Positions 25,423 to 36,668 of a DNA stretch of 64,000 nucleotides are shown here, one piece after another; positions within the stretch are counted from its first letter, which is position 1, and each line of letters begins with the position of its first letter. This DNA comes from Erigeron canadensis (Eukaryota > Streptophyta > Magnoliopsida > Asterales > Asteraceae). The position numbers and the translations under genes were made by a program. Below the pieces are notes generated by a model that was not told where the DNA came from, made no database searches, and saw only the letters and a program-made list of their open reading frames with translations. Where the stretch lies: contig NC_057763.1 in the NCBI RefSeq assembly GCF_010389155.1, forward strand, positions 45,242,645 to 45,306,644. Reading direction: 5' to 3'.

Positions 25423-28400
25423 CTATATCACTGCAGGTTGCGGAAGCTGTAAATTCATTTGCTTCTTCATATGATCTGGGATTAACCTGTTAACAAGCTC
25501 TGGAGACGCTCCGAATAACTAGAACATGAAAATATGATTTAATAGACCACCACAAGAAATATGATTGAGTTAACAACCAGGAGTGAAACTATACCTCTTG
25601 TTTGAAGTTGAAGAGCGGGGGTAATGGTTGACCATTTGGTAAGTGAGCATTAGGTTGCCGTACCTCATCAAAGAATGGATGTGCTATGGCCTCAAGCTGA
25701 ACGTAAAACCCGCAATAGATTAAGGGTAGATATAATATAACACAAGCATATTTCTCCAATTATAGCAAGGAGGAATGACGATAACATATGGTGTCATAAA
25801 AGCTTACAGCACTGCAGCGAAGATTTGGGGAATACTGTAGGAGACGGGAAGCAAGATCAATTGCTTCAGGAGGCATTCGCTTATGGAAAACCTAAAGCAC
25901 ACAAACACTGAATTGTAATTTACTTTATTCAACAGTGAGACAGTGAGTAATGGCTAGAGGCAGCAATTATGACCCATTGACTATCAATTGGTCAAACTGG
26001 GCTGTGCTACATCTTTCAAACAGCTCAAAGGGTTCAATAAAACGGAAAAAAAAAAAAAAAACTAGCTAAAAGGCTAAAATGGGTTGAAAGGAAGGAAGTC
26101 ACCCTAAAATCTTGCCGTTCTATTCAAAGATTGTGTTTTGAAATCATAACTGACAAATTTATTATCTTTAGAAGATTAAATAGTCAAAAGATTGTGGCGG
26201 AACAACCCAACTCGGTCTATTTGAGAATTACCCATTTCAGTGTGCACCGGCTTTGACACATTGCTCGACCCCCTAACCCACCCATCTTACCACATCCAAT
26301 AATGGAAAATAAATCATACCTTGTGCCAAGGGTGAGCCTTTATTTGAGGAAACCTAAAATCATTGTAGTTTGGATTCATACAACGGATTTCTTCGCGAGT
26401 TGGTGTGCCTAAAACCTGACATAGCAACCGTAAGAAATTATAAAATTATACCATGGCCCTAACTTTATGATGAGAATTCAAATTGTACCTTGATAATCTC
26501 CACAAGCTGATCCACTGCATTTTCGCCAGGGAAAAGTGGCTAGAAAATATGTAAAGGCAGAAAAGATTAGTGCCAAAATGTATATCGATGACTTGTATTG
26601 TGATGGGAATGGTGTTGACTAGAGAACCTGTCCCAGAAGAAGTTCAGCAAGAATGCAACCAGCAGACCAAATATCGATTGAGGTCGTGTATTCTGTGGCA
26701 CCAAAGATGAGTTCTGGTGCCCGATAGAAACGTGAGCATATGTATGATATATTTGCTTCTCCCCGCACCTAACAATGGTCAAATAAATAAAAACTTTCAT
26801 TTTACATAAGAAAACAAACTTCCCTATTGAATACTGCCATTATTACTAATTGGAACTGAGACTACTGATGGCATCAAAAATCCCTATTAAGGCTATCCAA
26901 CTATACCGAAAGTATCATATCCCCAATTAGGTTACCAAGCCTCATAGCCTCAAAAGAGGCCAACTACAGAACAATGTTCATACACCAACTCTGTCTATCT
27001 CAATAGGCCAGCAGGCGGAACGAGGAGAGGGCCCAACAATCATACACCAACATTGCCTAAAATAAAAAGACTACCCTGATTTATATTTTGTTTGGTGCAT
27101 TGAAAATGTACAACTTAAAAAGTTAGACATAGGTTGCAAGAAAGGGTGATTGGTTGAAAACAAGAGGGGGGTAGCTTTACAGCACATGTAATTGAGAAAC
27201 CAATTATAAATTATCATGTTTTTAAATTTGGGTTTGGCATATCAGACAGTTCAATGGTAGGGTCATAATGGTCATTTTATCTTTTTCCCGTGTACAGTTG
27301 TCCTTATTTGGTGCAAGTGAAACTGTTTGCATAGTTGGATTCATGCCAATTTTTGTCTAGTTTGGTGATCTAGCAGAAATTCTTGCCATAGTTTTGCAAC
27401 TTCTGTTATTCTGTATGCATTACTATCTATCAGATCTAATGTATAAATGATACTCTAAATAATCTATTGCCATTTTTTCTAGACCATCACGTTCAAATAA
27501 TTATGTTATATTTTTATGAGGTACATGAAAATCCAGTGAGAAATGGAACCTAAGAAAAATATATGAAATGTGAAGAAGTAACATACTAGCATTTTTGCAC
27601 TTCCAAAATCACAGATCTTAACTTGGTGAGTATCTGGGTTAACCTGAAGAAAATTAAATAAATAAGCTCTAAAAGATTCATAGAATAAGAACAAAAAGTC
27701 CAAAATAAATAGAAAGTGAGATAAACTGGCACCAAAACATTCTGAGGTTTCAAGTCCCTATGGCAGACTCCAGCAACGGTATGCATGTATGCCAGACCCC
27801 TAAAGATCTGAAACTTTCACTGGTTATTTCATGAAAAATGAAACAAAAAAAACAACCCCTTTTGATAAAAATAAATGAACAAACTCACTTGATACGTGTA
27901 AAGTTTCACATAAATGAGCGGCATGCCCTGGTGTAGATTGTTATAATGCTTTAAAACTCGATACATTGTCTCTGGGACATACTCCATCACTAGGTTTAAA
28001 AAAAGCTCGTCTCTGCTTGTAGTTGAAAAGAAGCAATGCTTTAAAGAAACGACATTTGGATGGTCCATCGTACGCATTAACTGCAGCTCACGGTTCTTGT
28101 ATCTTTTGTCTTGCAATACTTTTTTTATAGCAACAGTTTCTCCAGTTTCTATGCATTTCGCCTGAAATAGCAGAAGATTAGAAGAAACAGCAAAACACAA
28201 AATTATCTGTGTGTCAAAGGAGCATAGCTAAATACCTGGAAAACTGTTCCAAAGGATCCTGTACCTACAATGCGCTCTGCCATGTAACTAACAGTCTGCA
28301 TGAAATCAAATTAGACAGTTAGAGGATTCTAAGAAGTTTTATTGTCATCATGATTTCCTTTAATATGCAGGGTCATAATTATAATAATACTTGAAAATTT

Positions 28401-30432
28401 TGTAGCATTAGAACTGATTTATGAAATAAATGTAAAGTTACTAACAATCTATAACTCATAGGGGGTGTTGAATATGGGATATTGGCTAATCAAATTAGAT
28501 AATCCGCTGTAACAAGACAGGTAGTCGAAGATATATGAGTATGCTTATGATGTTTGAAGATTTACCAATCGGAGAAACAAATGTGTGAGTGCTCAGCAAA
28601 TTCTAGCTATTTTAGGAAATAATAGATAGGATGGCAATAAATGCAGTTTTGTAAAATTGAGCGAGACATTATACTCAAATAATCAAAACAGCAATTTGTT
28701 TATCCAATCATTAAAGCTGGTTACTCAATAATCACTTGAAAAATACAAACTCAAATATGCCGCTTATGCTAATGATTATATTACAGACGAAAAACATCAA
28801 AGTGAAGTGTTAGCCAAAAAATTGTCGTTGTGCATCATGAGAAGGCCATTTTGTCCAATTAGACGTTAGTCATCAAAGCGACGTAGTCACCAGAAAAGTT
28901 AATGTCCATCATGAGAAAGCTAGCTTGTCCTATTATTCGTTCGTCATCACAGTGACGTATTCACCAAAAACGTTAACTTACATCACTGGAACATCCACTT
29001 GTCCAACTAATCATGTGGTACAGCTTCAGCAGCTGACGAATATTAAAATATTTCTAAATGCATGCCTATTACACAAGTAAGCTTTGGATTGATACATTTA
29101 AAACACAGATCTACAAAAACAACACCAATAACAGAATTATTATTGGAGGATAAGATACGATGGATATAAATATGTCAATCAATGTGGCTAATGCTATTAG
29201 TGAGTTATCATGAAACCTACTAAACGCGGCATACCTGTTTCGGTTCTCCATTCTTGCCTCCAATAGTCGTTGATATGATGTGACCAGCTTGCGCTTCATT
29301 TCCATCAAGTACAGGAGCAGACATTTCCTGCATCATTTATTAAGAAACTTTTTTAAACAAATACTTCTTGATGCCGTTTATGTAGAACAAATGTGCAAAA
29401 AAACATTTGTTTTGTTACTGTATTAGCAGAATAAAAAAATGTTTATCACCCGCGAAAAACTTAAATTGCATATGTCTCTTGAACTTATACTTTTCCTACT
29501 TCACCATCAAAGCCCTGCTCTTACTAAACAATACTTAAGCATACTTGTCCAAAATATCATGATGGATATACTATTCCAGCTATTAACATAGCAAAAAAAC
29601 ATACGTTTTGATTATCATTCACAGTGCATCCAACCATGACAGAAACGCGACACAAACCGAAAGCTAAAATCTAACAAGATAACAATACATTCAAAAAACT
29701 CTAAGATGCATAAACCTAGGGGTTACGTGGACCTTGGACGTGCACTTCAACAGATTATTACAATTTGAAGTTGCGATACTCGGTTCATTCAACAATTTTA
29801 ATACAGTAGAAACTCTTTCGAAAACTAATTAACCTGATAAATGAAGAATAATCTGCCTCATTATAAGATTATAATACTTTCAGACAAAATAATCACGTTC
29901 AAAGCACACACACACCCACACACTTAAAAACTAACTTAATTTCATGAAAATCAAAAGAAGTAAGTTTTAAAAAATGTAGCCAAATCAGCTCAACAAATCA
30001 GTAAAACTTAATTAAAAAAAAGTATTAAAATAAAGGAAGTTAAAGATATAACTGATCTAGCAAAAACCACTAACATTAATAGAGAAAATTTACAAAACTG
30101 CAAACTTTAAAAATCTAGACCTAAGAAACCCTTATTGAAACCCTAGTACACTTCATCAAATGATCAAAACATTACATTTTTAGCAAAAAAACAAAACAAG
30201 AATCTTGGCCATATTCAACATATCCACTTCATAAATTTGCAAAATCAAGAAAACCCAAATCCCAAATTTTGTATACTCCAAAAAATATATAATCTTTAAT
30301 TTTCTTTGAATAAACCTCAAATTTTATAAAACAAGAATTACTTGTACAGTTATATACATATATATATACACACATATATGAAAGATGTACACACATATGG
30401 ATATAGATATATACCTTATTGTCACCGGCCAT
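25423..30432 (-). CDS. BIN2: GSK3/shaggy-like kinase, BIN2 type (group II), 12 exons
   Basis: Exons on the minus strand: 30432-30415, 29327-29235, 28295-28236, 28161-27889, 27807-27733, 27643-27587, 26768-26628, 26539-26489, 26415-26320, 25891-25808, 25696-25595, 25518-25423. All join in phase 0 and give 381 residues (Arabidopsis BIN2 has 380). The kinase motifs are [33 protein letters not shown] and the activation-loop [13 protein letters not shown], whose Tyr is autophosphorylated in GSK3 kinases. GTPTREEIR contains the TREE motif, site of the bin2-1 gain-of-function change, and is wild type here. The kinase phosphorylates BZR1/BES1 and so restrains brassinosteroid responses. The short N-terminus (MAGDNKEMSAPV) fits group II. 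Neighbouring genes favour BIN2 over BIL1 or BIL2. Intron 2 holds degenerate tandem repeats, and the leader upstream is CT-rich. Confidence 0.93.
28795..29019. repeat. Degenerate tandem repeat in BIN2 intron 2, about 3 x 75 bp
   Basis: Three imperfect units start with catca at 28795, 28871 and 28945. Each contains a variant of gacgtattcacc, then catcatgagaa and cttgtcc at matching offsets. Confidence 0.65.
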
Positions 30433-30658
30433 TGTGTGCTCCGGCAGGCTGAGTGTGACGGCAAAAAGGAGAAAGAAAAGGAAAAAAGGAAATGTTTGTT
30501 TTTCCTTTTTGGGGAATTAAAAGAAATGAGAGAAAAAAGATTCCTTTTGAATAAATTAAATTAAAATTAAAAATTTATGATGGTAATAAAGAGACCCCAT
30601 GACACAAACAATTACATGTGAATACAGCTCTTGTTTCTTTTGCCTCTGTCTGAGGTGG

Positions 30659-30680
30659 ATAGAGAGAGAGAGAGAGGTGG
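30659..30680 (-). promoter_or_regulatory. CT-repeat in the BIN2 leader or core promoter
   Basis: The plus strand reads gatagagagagagagagagg, so on the gene strand it is a CT run about 230 bp before the ATG. Such pyrimidine tracts are common in plant leaders and core promoters. The role here is inferred. Confidence 0.35.
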
Positions 30681-31012
30681 TCATGGACTCATATTGTCAT
30701 GAGTCTACTACTACTACTACCACCCTATTTTTATTGCTTTATCACCCCACTAAAAAGTTCGTTTTTTTTTTTTTCTTAAATATATTACAGGGATTGTGTT
30801 AATGATTTGCCCAATTTCATCTGTTGTTCTTCACTTTCAAAAATTATCTCATTTTCTCTGTTGGTTTATTCATCAATAGTCCAAAAATAAACGGCATCAA
30901 TTTTACTCCGTTAACCTTACTGCTAAAAACTATGCGAGGACACAAACATATTTTCAATTTTTTTCTGACCATTGTTGTAATTACTAGTGTGGCGAGTTTT
31001 TTTCCAAAATAG

Positions 31013-31958
31013 TGTAGTGGGAAACTTATTTACCAAACTAGTATAGTTTCAATAATATTTACCATTTTAGTATAAAACATAATTAAACATTATATTTATA
31101 TCTATTAAATATAATAAATAAAGATATGTTGATAACACATGTTGTTCGATTGCATTCACGTTCATTTTTTCTTTCAATAAAGATTGGGTATAAAAAATAC
31201 AAACATACACATTGATTAATTAGGCAAACACAAAATCGATACTATGAGTTTTCTGAAGATGAAACAACACTACAAAAACAAAAATATCAGCATTTACGAT
31301 GACACGTGAATACAAATCGATCAAGTATGTCCCAAACACTAAAAATTTATGCTCTATAATATCAATCTAACTTGATATTATTATACGCCAATTAGTTTAA
31401 TAATTTGAGATACTAGGATAATAGCTAAAGCTAAAAGCAATTACTTGGTAGTTAATCAAAGATGTTATTCTCAATGGGATGACATCCTCTCTAGAAATGT
31501 CTCTTTCATTGATTCGACGATCCGCATTTGATTTATCATTTATTCTATTGTTTCAACAGAAATACCATTATATTTTACTATTTCTTTATTAGTGATTTTT
31601 TGTATATTTATCAACATTTTTTTTATAAAGTTAGTTTCGATTCAGACGTGCTGAAGACAATTTTAACCAATAAATTGTTGGACCTCCAACCCCCTCCTCA
31701 TGGAAAATACCTTGAGATGAGAAACCCAAAATTCGAACCCGAGACATTGGGGAAAACTCACCTTCGAGGCCCACATAATAGATTTAGAAAATACCCCTGA
31801 CCAACCCACCTAATTTAATGTTTAATTAAGTTGTATACTAACATATCTTTATTTATTATATTTAATAAATATAAATATAATGTTTAATTATGTTTTATAC
31901 TAAAATGGTAAATATTATTGAAACTATACTAGTTTGGTAAATAAGTTTTCCCACTACA
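31013..31958. mobile_element. DNA element with about 118 bp terminal inverted repeats
   Basis: The left arm 31013-31130 and the inverted right arm 31840-31958 match almost base for base. They begin tgtagtgggaaacttattta on the left and tgtagtgggaaaacttattt on the right arm's reverse strand. The total is about 946 bp. The interior codes for no transposase and holds a SINE-like insert. No target duplication could be fixed. The spacer 30433-31012 before it shows only short simple repeats (tactac near 30703) and the BIN2 promoter side. Confidence 0.75.
31617..31805 (-). mobile_element. SINE-like insert inside the inverted-repeat element
   Basis: On the minus strand it carries a B-box word gggttcgaattttg near its 5' part, an A-box-like ggttggtcagggg before that, and an A-run at its end (T-run near 31617-31628). 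No clear target duplication was found. Confidence 0.5.
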
Positions 31959-31961
31959 TTA

Positions 31962-32631
31962 ATTCCCTCGCACCTCCATCATTTGTGGTATTTGCATCTA
32001 TCAATCACAAGATATAACGATTGGTAAAGTTTTATAAAGAATAAATGAGACACTAGGTTCAACAAGATAAATTTTAAAAGTTAACAACGATTAGTATATA
32101 TTGGTCAAAGCAAAGGGACGATCTGTGGTAATTTATTCTCTATTGTTAGTTTGTTATTGTAATTTTTTTTTACTATCTATACTTCCATATTATATTATAA
32201 ATAAAATAATTCTTTATTTATGAAAATATTAAAAATTATGTTATATTTACACCTAGAGCCCTTAAAATGTTTTTATAACACTTTAAATAAATACATAAAT
32301 CATAAAATGTTCATGTAAGAAGGGCTACGTGAAAACACTTTTTATTTATGAGGACATAAGGACATTTAAAGAAAAGTTACAGTAAATTATAAAAAAAAAT
32401 AATATAGAAAAACTAAATTTTTGTTGAGAATTAAATGCAAAAATGGTCCTTGTGGTTTGTGAGTTTTTACAAAGACAGTCTCTCTCTTGAATTTTTAGCA
32501 ACGATAGTCCCCGAAGACATGTTTCAGTTGCAACGGCAGTCCCTTTCTAACGAATTCGTTAATTAATGTCGTTAAGTTTTCCATGTGAGTAGCACGTGAG
32601 GGGTATTAATGTCTTTCGATCTACACAAACC
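31962..32631. other. Spacer, no gene seen
   Basis: AT-rich, non-coding. No element ends recognised. Confidence 0.5.
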
Positions 32632-33230
32632 TAGGGATGTTCAAAACTATCTATATCTGAACCTGTTATCCAAAAATCCAATCCGTTTTTTTTTATTTAA
32701 AAAAGTCGGATATCCTATATTTCAGACTTAAATTCGAATAGCGACTTTTGAAAAAGTTTAAGAATTTCAATATCTTTTTTTTCTTAAATCCAAAAATATC
32801 CGAAAATGTCAAAAAAAATATCGAAAAAAACTATTTTCAATATTCGAAAATATTCTAACTTTTACGAAAATATCTGAAACCTAGTCTAAATACGAAAATA
32901 TTTAGGATTTTTTTTCTTTCTAAAATTCGAATACTTCGAATATTCAAAAACTTCGAATATCCAAAATTTTAAATATGTTTGGATTTTTCCGAAATTTCTA
33001 ATATCCGAAATTTTCGGGTGATATTCAAGTTTCCACTATCAGATTTTTGGATATTCGATCTTTCGCATAGTTAATTTCAATATTTAAACTTTTCGAATAC
33101 TATTGGATATATTCGAATGCCCGAGATTTTCAAAAATCATTATTCGGACCCGAATTTTAGGATATCCGAAGTTCGAATATCTTTTTTAGATAAAATCAGA
33201 TTGGATTTTCATATTACAGGGTCGGATACG
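32632..33230. mobile_element. hAT-like tract rich in GAATATCCG
   Basis: It starts tagggatgttcaaaac, a common plant hAT end. About 550 bp follow, saturated with variants of gaatatccgaa and its complement. The right end is not clear, so the limit is approximate. Confidence 0.4.
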
Positions 33231-33388
33231 AATACTTTACAAGAGATCTCAAGTTTCCAAACGAAAGAAAGCCTACCAATAAGAATAGCAATAAAAAAAG
33301 GATGAAAATGTTGCAATTAGTTCCAGTGCTAGCAAGGTTGTTGAATTAAGACGTAAATTAAAGTTGATTTGCCAATTTAGAAACCACC

Positions 33389-33510
33389 TCTAAGATGGCC
33401 AGTGGTTAACATACTGACATCTTTACAAGAGACCTCAAAGTTTGAATCACGTTAGAAGAATTTTGGGGTGGTGGTACATCTGAATAGGAATCCCGAATAG
33501 AAAAAATTTC
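33389..33510 (+). mobile_element. SINE-like fragment
   Basis: It holds an A-box-like tggccagtggttaac and, about 40 bp on, a B-box-like aagtttgaatcac. No tail or duplication was identified, so it may be a truncated copy. Confidence 0.35.
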
Positions 33511-34425
33511 ATCCATTTACCCATTTTTTTTGTTCACAAAAAAGTAAAGAAATCTTAGGTTACTTATGATTATTTAGCAAATCTCAATAACTGAACAAAA
33601 ACTATTCATAAGGTTTTGCAATAGAGATTAGAACATGATCCCCTTTCAAGCTTCAACACATCTGACATATGTTTCTGTTCTAGCTAACTTTTTTGTATAT
33701 AATATTTGACCCATTTAATCATTTGAGAAATAATTAAGTGAATCCAATGAATCAATGATCAAGGCAAACTTAAAAAAGGTTGTTATTACACAAATTTTGA
33801 AAATAAAAGATCACCCAATAGAAGTAAGAAAATAAAAAATTCGGTATCCAATGTATGAGTTTTAAAGAGCAAATTAACAATTATAGGAGGACTGTACATC
33901 GTGGTTGTGACAAGTAATGGTAAGGTGGGCATATATATAGTTTCTTCTGCAGACATGTATAGTTTGGTGACTTTCGCAAAAGTCAGTTCCCATACTCATC
34001 ATAAGGAAATGGAATAAACACCCCTAGAAGAGGAACAAAGAAAGAGAAACACTCACAATTCATATATATATTATTTAAAGCCCTACAAGTAAAACCGTCA
34101 ACAAAATTCTTGTGTTTGTGACAAGGAATATTGCCAACGCTGGTTCAATTCATAGATCTTTCAGCAATGCACATGTAGTATTTGCCGATCTTCACTGTAA
34201 CTAGTTAATGTCTGTGTTATTATTAAGCAGAAGGAGGAGAAAATTGGACGTGTGCAATGATGTTGATATTTTTTAGTCTTTAGGTAAATAAAACTGTTCT
34301 AACGTTGTAATTCTCTGATTACTTATGGTTAGAATAACGAGATTTGTAAAAGAATGTGACAAAGTTACTGTAAGAAAAAGAGTTATCGAGATATATAAGC
34401 ATAAGAAACATGATGAAACTTTTAC

Positions 34426-34822
34426 CTTCAAACAAAGTTTACCAACTTTAAGCTCCTTGACATGGCGAAGTGTGAGTATGAGTCCTTGAAGCATCTCTTC
34501 GTTCTCTTTTTCATAATAACCCTTCCAATAATTCAAGTTAGCTTTCAGTAAAGATGGCACATCTAGCAACAAAAGCATCCTCATATACAAAGAATCTTGT
34601 ATAGTTAGTGACAAAGCATTTGGAGCATTGATTTCAAAAATATCCCCAACATCAAAGTCATGTGTTCCGTAGCACCCAGAGACGACCAAATTCTTAACAC
34701 TTTTAGAAGTGATATCAAGCCGCCTATGATCATAGCGACAATCCAGGCTCAAGGTCTCTAATAAAGGACTTTCGGATAATATATTTTGAATCAAAGCTTC
34801 ATCTAATTCTGCATGTGAGACA
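34426..34822 (-). pseudogene. F-box/LRR gene 1, C-terminal half, cut off by the Copia element
   Basis: This is the downstream part of the F-box gene that starts at 42059. It reads [36 protein letters not shown] and LRHVKELKVGKLCLK, matching the paralogue at 43532-45091, and ends at a good GTAAAA donor (34425). The expected tail exon is not found downstream. The intron still resembles that of the paralogue to about 34010, beyond which likeness is lost. Confidence 0.85.
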
Positions 34823-35282
34823 TGTTGGAACCACGTTAGTGTGACCATCACTGATCATGTGTCATTCTTGATATGATAATTGACGATAATGAAATCCCTA
34901 TGTCTAAGTAAATATTCGATGGACGTATTTACTCTTAAAGACATATTATAGGGTTTCCCATTAGGTGATTGGACTTGAGAGGACTAATGAGGCACGAATT
35001 AAACACCAGAGGGACTTAATATGAAAATACTCTCCTTATATATATAGAGAGTAATTAACCCTAATTTAGGGTTAATCACGAAATTAATCACAGCCCCCAT
35101 AACAAAAATTCGTCCATCTTCTCTGTTGAATTCATTAGATCAGAATTCATCACTCCATCCTAAATTAATCATCTTATTTTGGGAACCCGAAATCAATGGC
35201 AAATATGTTTAATGCCTTTACAGGTTCCTCTGGATCTCACGGTACGTGTATATTACGAATTGAATCATGTAATATTTCAACA
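34823..35282 (+). repeat. 5' LTR of the Copia element
   Basis: 460 bp, TG...CA ends, followed two bases later by the tRNA-Met primer site. Confidence 0.95.
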
Positions 35283-35323
35283 TGTGGTATCAGAGCAGGT
35301 TTCGAAGCTATCATTTGATTTGA

Positions 35324-35825
35324 TTCGTTTTCGTACCCTAATTCGCGAACTGAAGAAAGCGGAAGCTTAAATTCGTATGCTTCTTACGAACTTAAAGTTC
35401 GTTAGAACTGAAGCTTAAATTCGTATGCCTCTTACGAACTTAAAGTTCGTTAGAACTCTAACTTCGTGAGAACTTCCTTACGAACTCTAAGTTCGTAAAC
35501 AAAATCACTAAGTTCGTAAGAACACTCTAAGTTCGTAAGGCTTATATGTGTACAGAACTGAACTTCTGCTCATCTTCGCACTTACTTCCTCACGAACTTA
35601 CCTTATTTTCGTAAGCTATCTTCGTTGCTTATGTTCGTAAGCTATCTTCGTTGCTTATGTTCGTGAGCTATCTTCGTTTGTTACTTACGAAGATAGTTAA
35701 CTACTTACGAAGTTAATCACTATTTACGAAGATAGTTAACAACTTACGAAGATAGTCAACTACTTACGAATTTAATCACTACTTACGAAGTTAATCCTTA
35801 CTACGAACTTAGCTATCTTCGTACC
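35324..35825 (+). repeat. TTCGT/ACGAA motif array in the Copia leader
   Basis: About 28 copies (counted by eye) of TTCGT or ACGAA lie within 500 bp. The TTCGT form dominates the left half and ACGAA the right half, so words such as gctatcttcgt and acgaagatagt can pair. Confidence 0.85.
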
Positions 35826-36668
35826 GTGCTTATTTTCATGGATTACTGATTAACTTAGTTGATTATCATGTTCGTGCTTACTAGTTTTACCTTATAATTT
35901 CGATGGGAAAATTTGTCTCTTATTTTCGAAAATAATTTTTTTCTGAGGCATTTTTACCATAGCACTTCAAGGGTAAAAATTTTTGGGGCTCTGCCCCTTG
36001 GACCCCGCCAGGGGCTGCCGCCCCTTGGACCCCGCTCCCAAGGGCGCTGCCCCCGGACCCCCGTAGTGTGTGGGGGCTTAACACAAATGTACATGGTTTC
36101 ATCATCCGTGCCCAAAGGTCAGATGTGATTCTCATGGTGTGTTCTTTTCCTTTTAGATAATGAACACTAAGTATATTGATTCTGCCCAAAGGTGATTTAA
36201 TATACTCTATGTGCTGAAAGGAACATTTTTCATGCATAAGATACACGATTCTTAATTTTGTGCCCAAAGGTCAAAAGATAAGCGTTGTGACGCATGAACC
36301 TAATGCTCATGTGTACTTAGATATTAGTTACTTCTGCCCAAAGGTGATGTAAATCTAAGTAGAGCCTTATGTTAACTTATTGTTTTGGTGTTTACAATAG
36401 GTTACCTATCACTAGCTTCATTAGTAAAATGGTCTTAGTCTCATTACTTCAGGAACATTACTTTAGCCTCTTACGTAAGGAACATTATTGTTAGCCCTTA
36501 GTTAAGTTTAGGCATTACTTTAGTTCCATTAGTTTTATAGATATTACTTAGTCTGCCTTAGACAGCTAATTATGTCACTATAATCTCATTGCCCTTAGTT
36601 TTAGGCATTACGTTATTAATCTTCTATAACTTGTATCCTCAATCTATATCCTCTTTATTTCCACTATA

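Noticed and set aside
35324..35825. Repeat array in the Copia leader as a CRISPR-like or satellite array
   Set aside because: Units vary in length and strand and lack unique spacers. The array lies within the element between primer site and gag.
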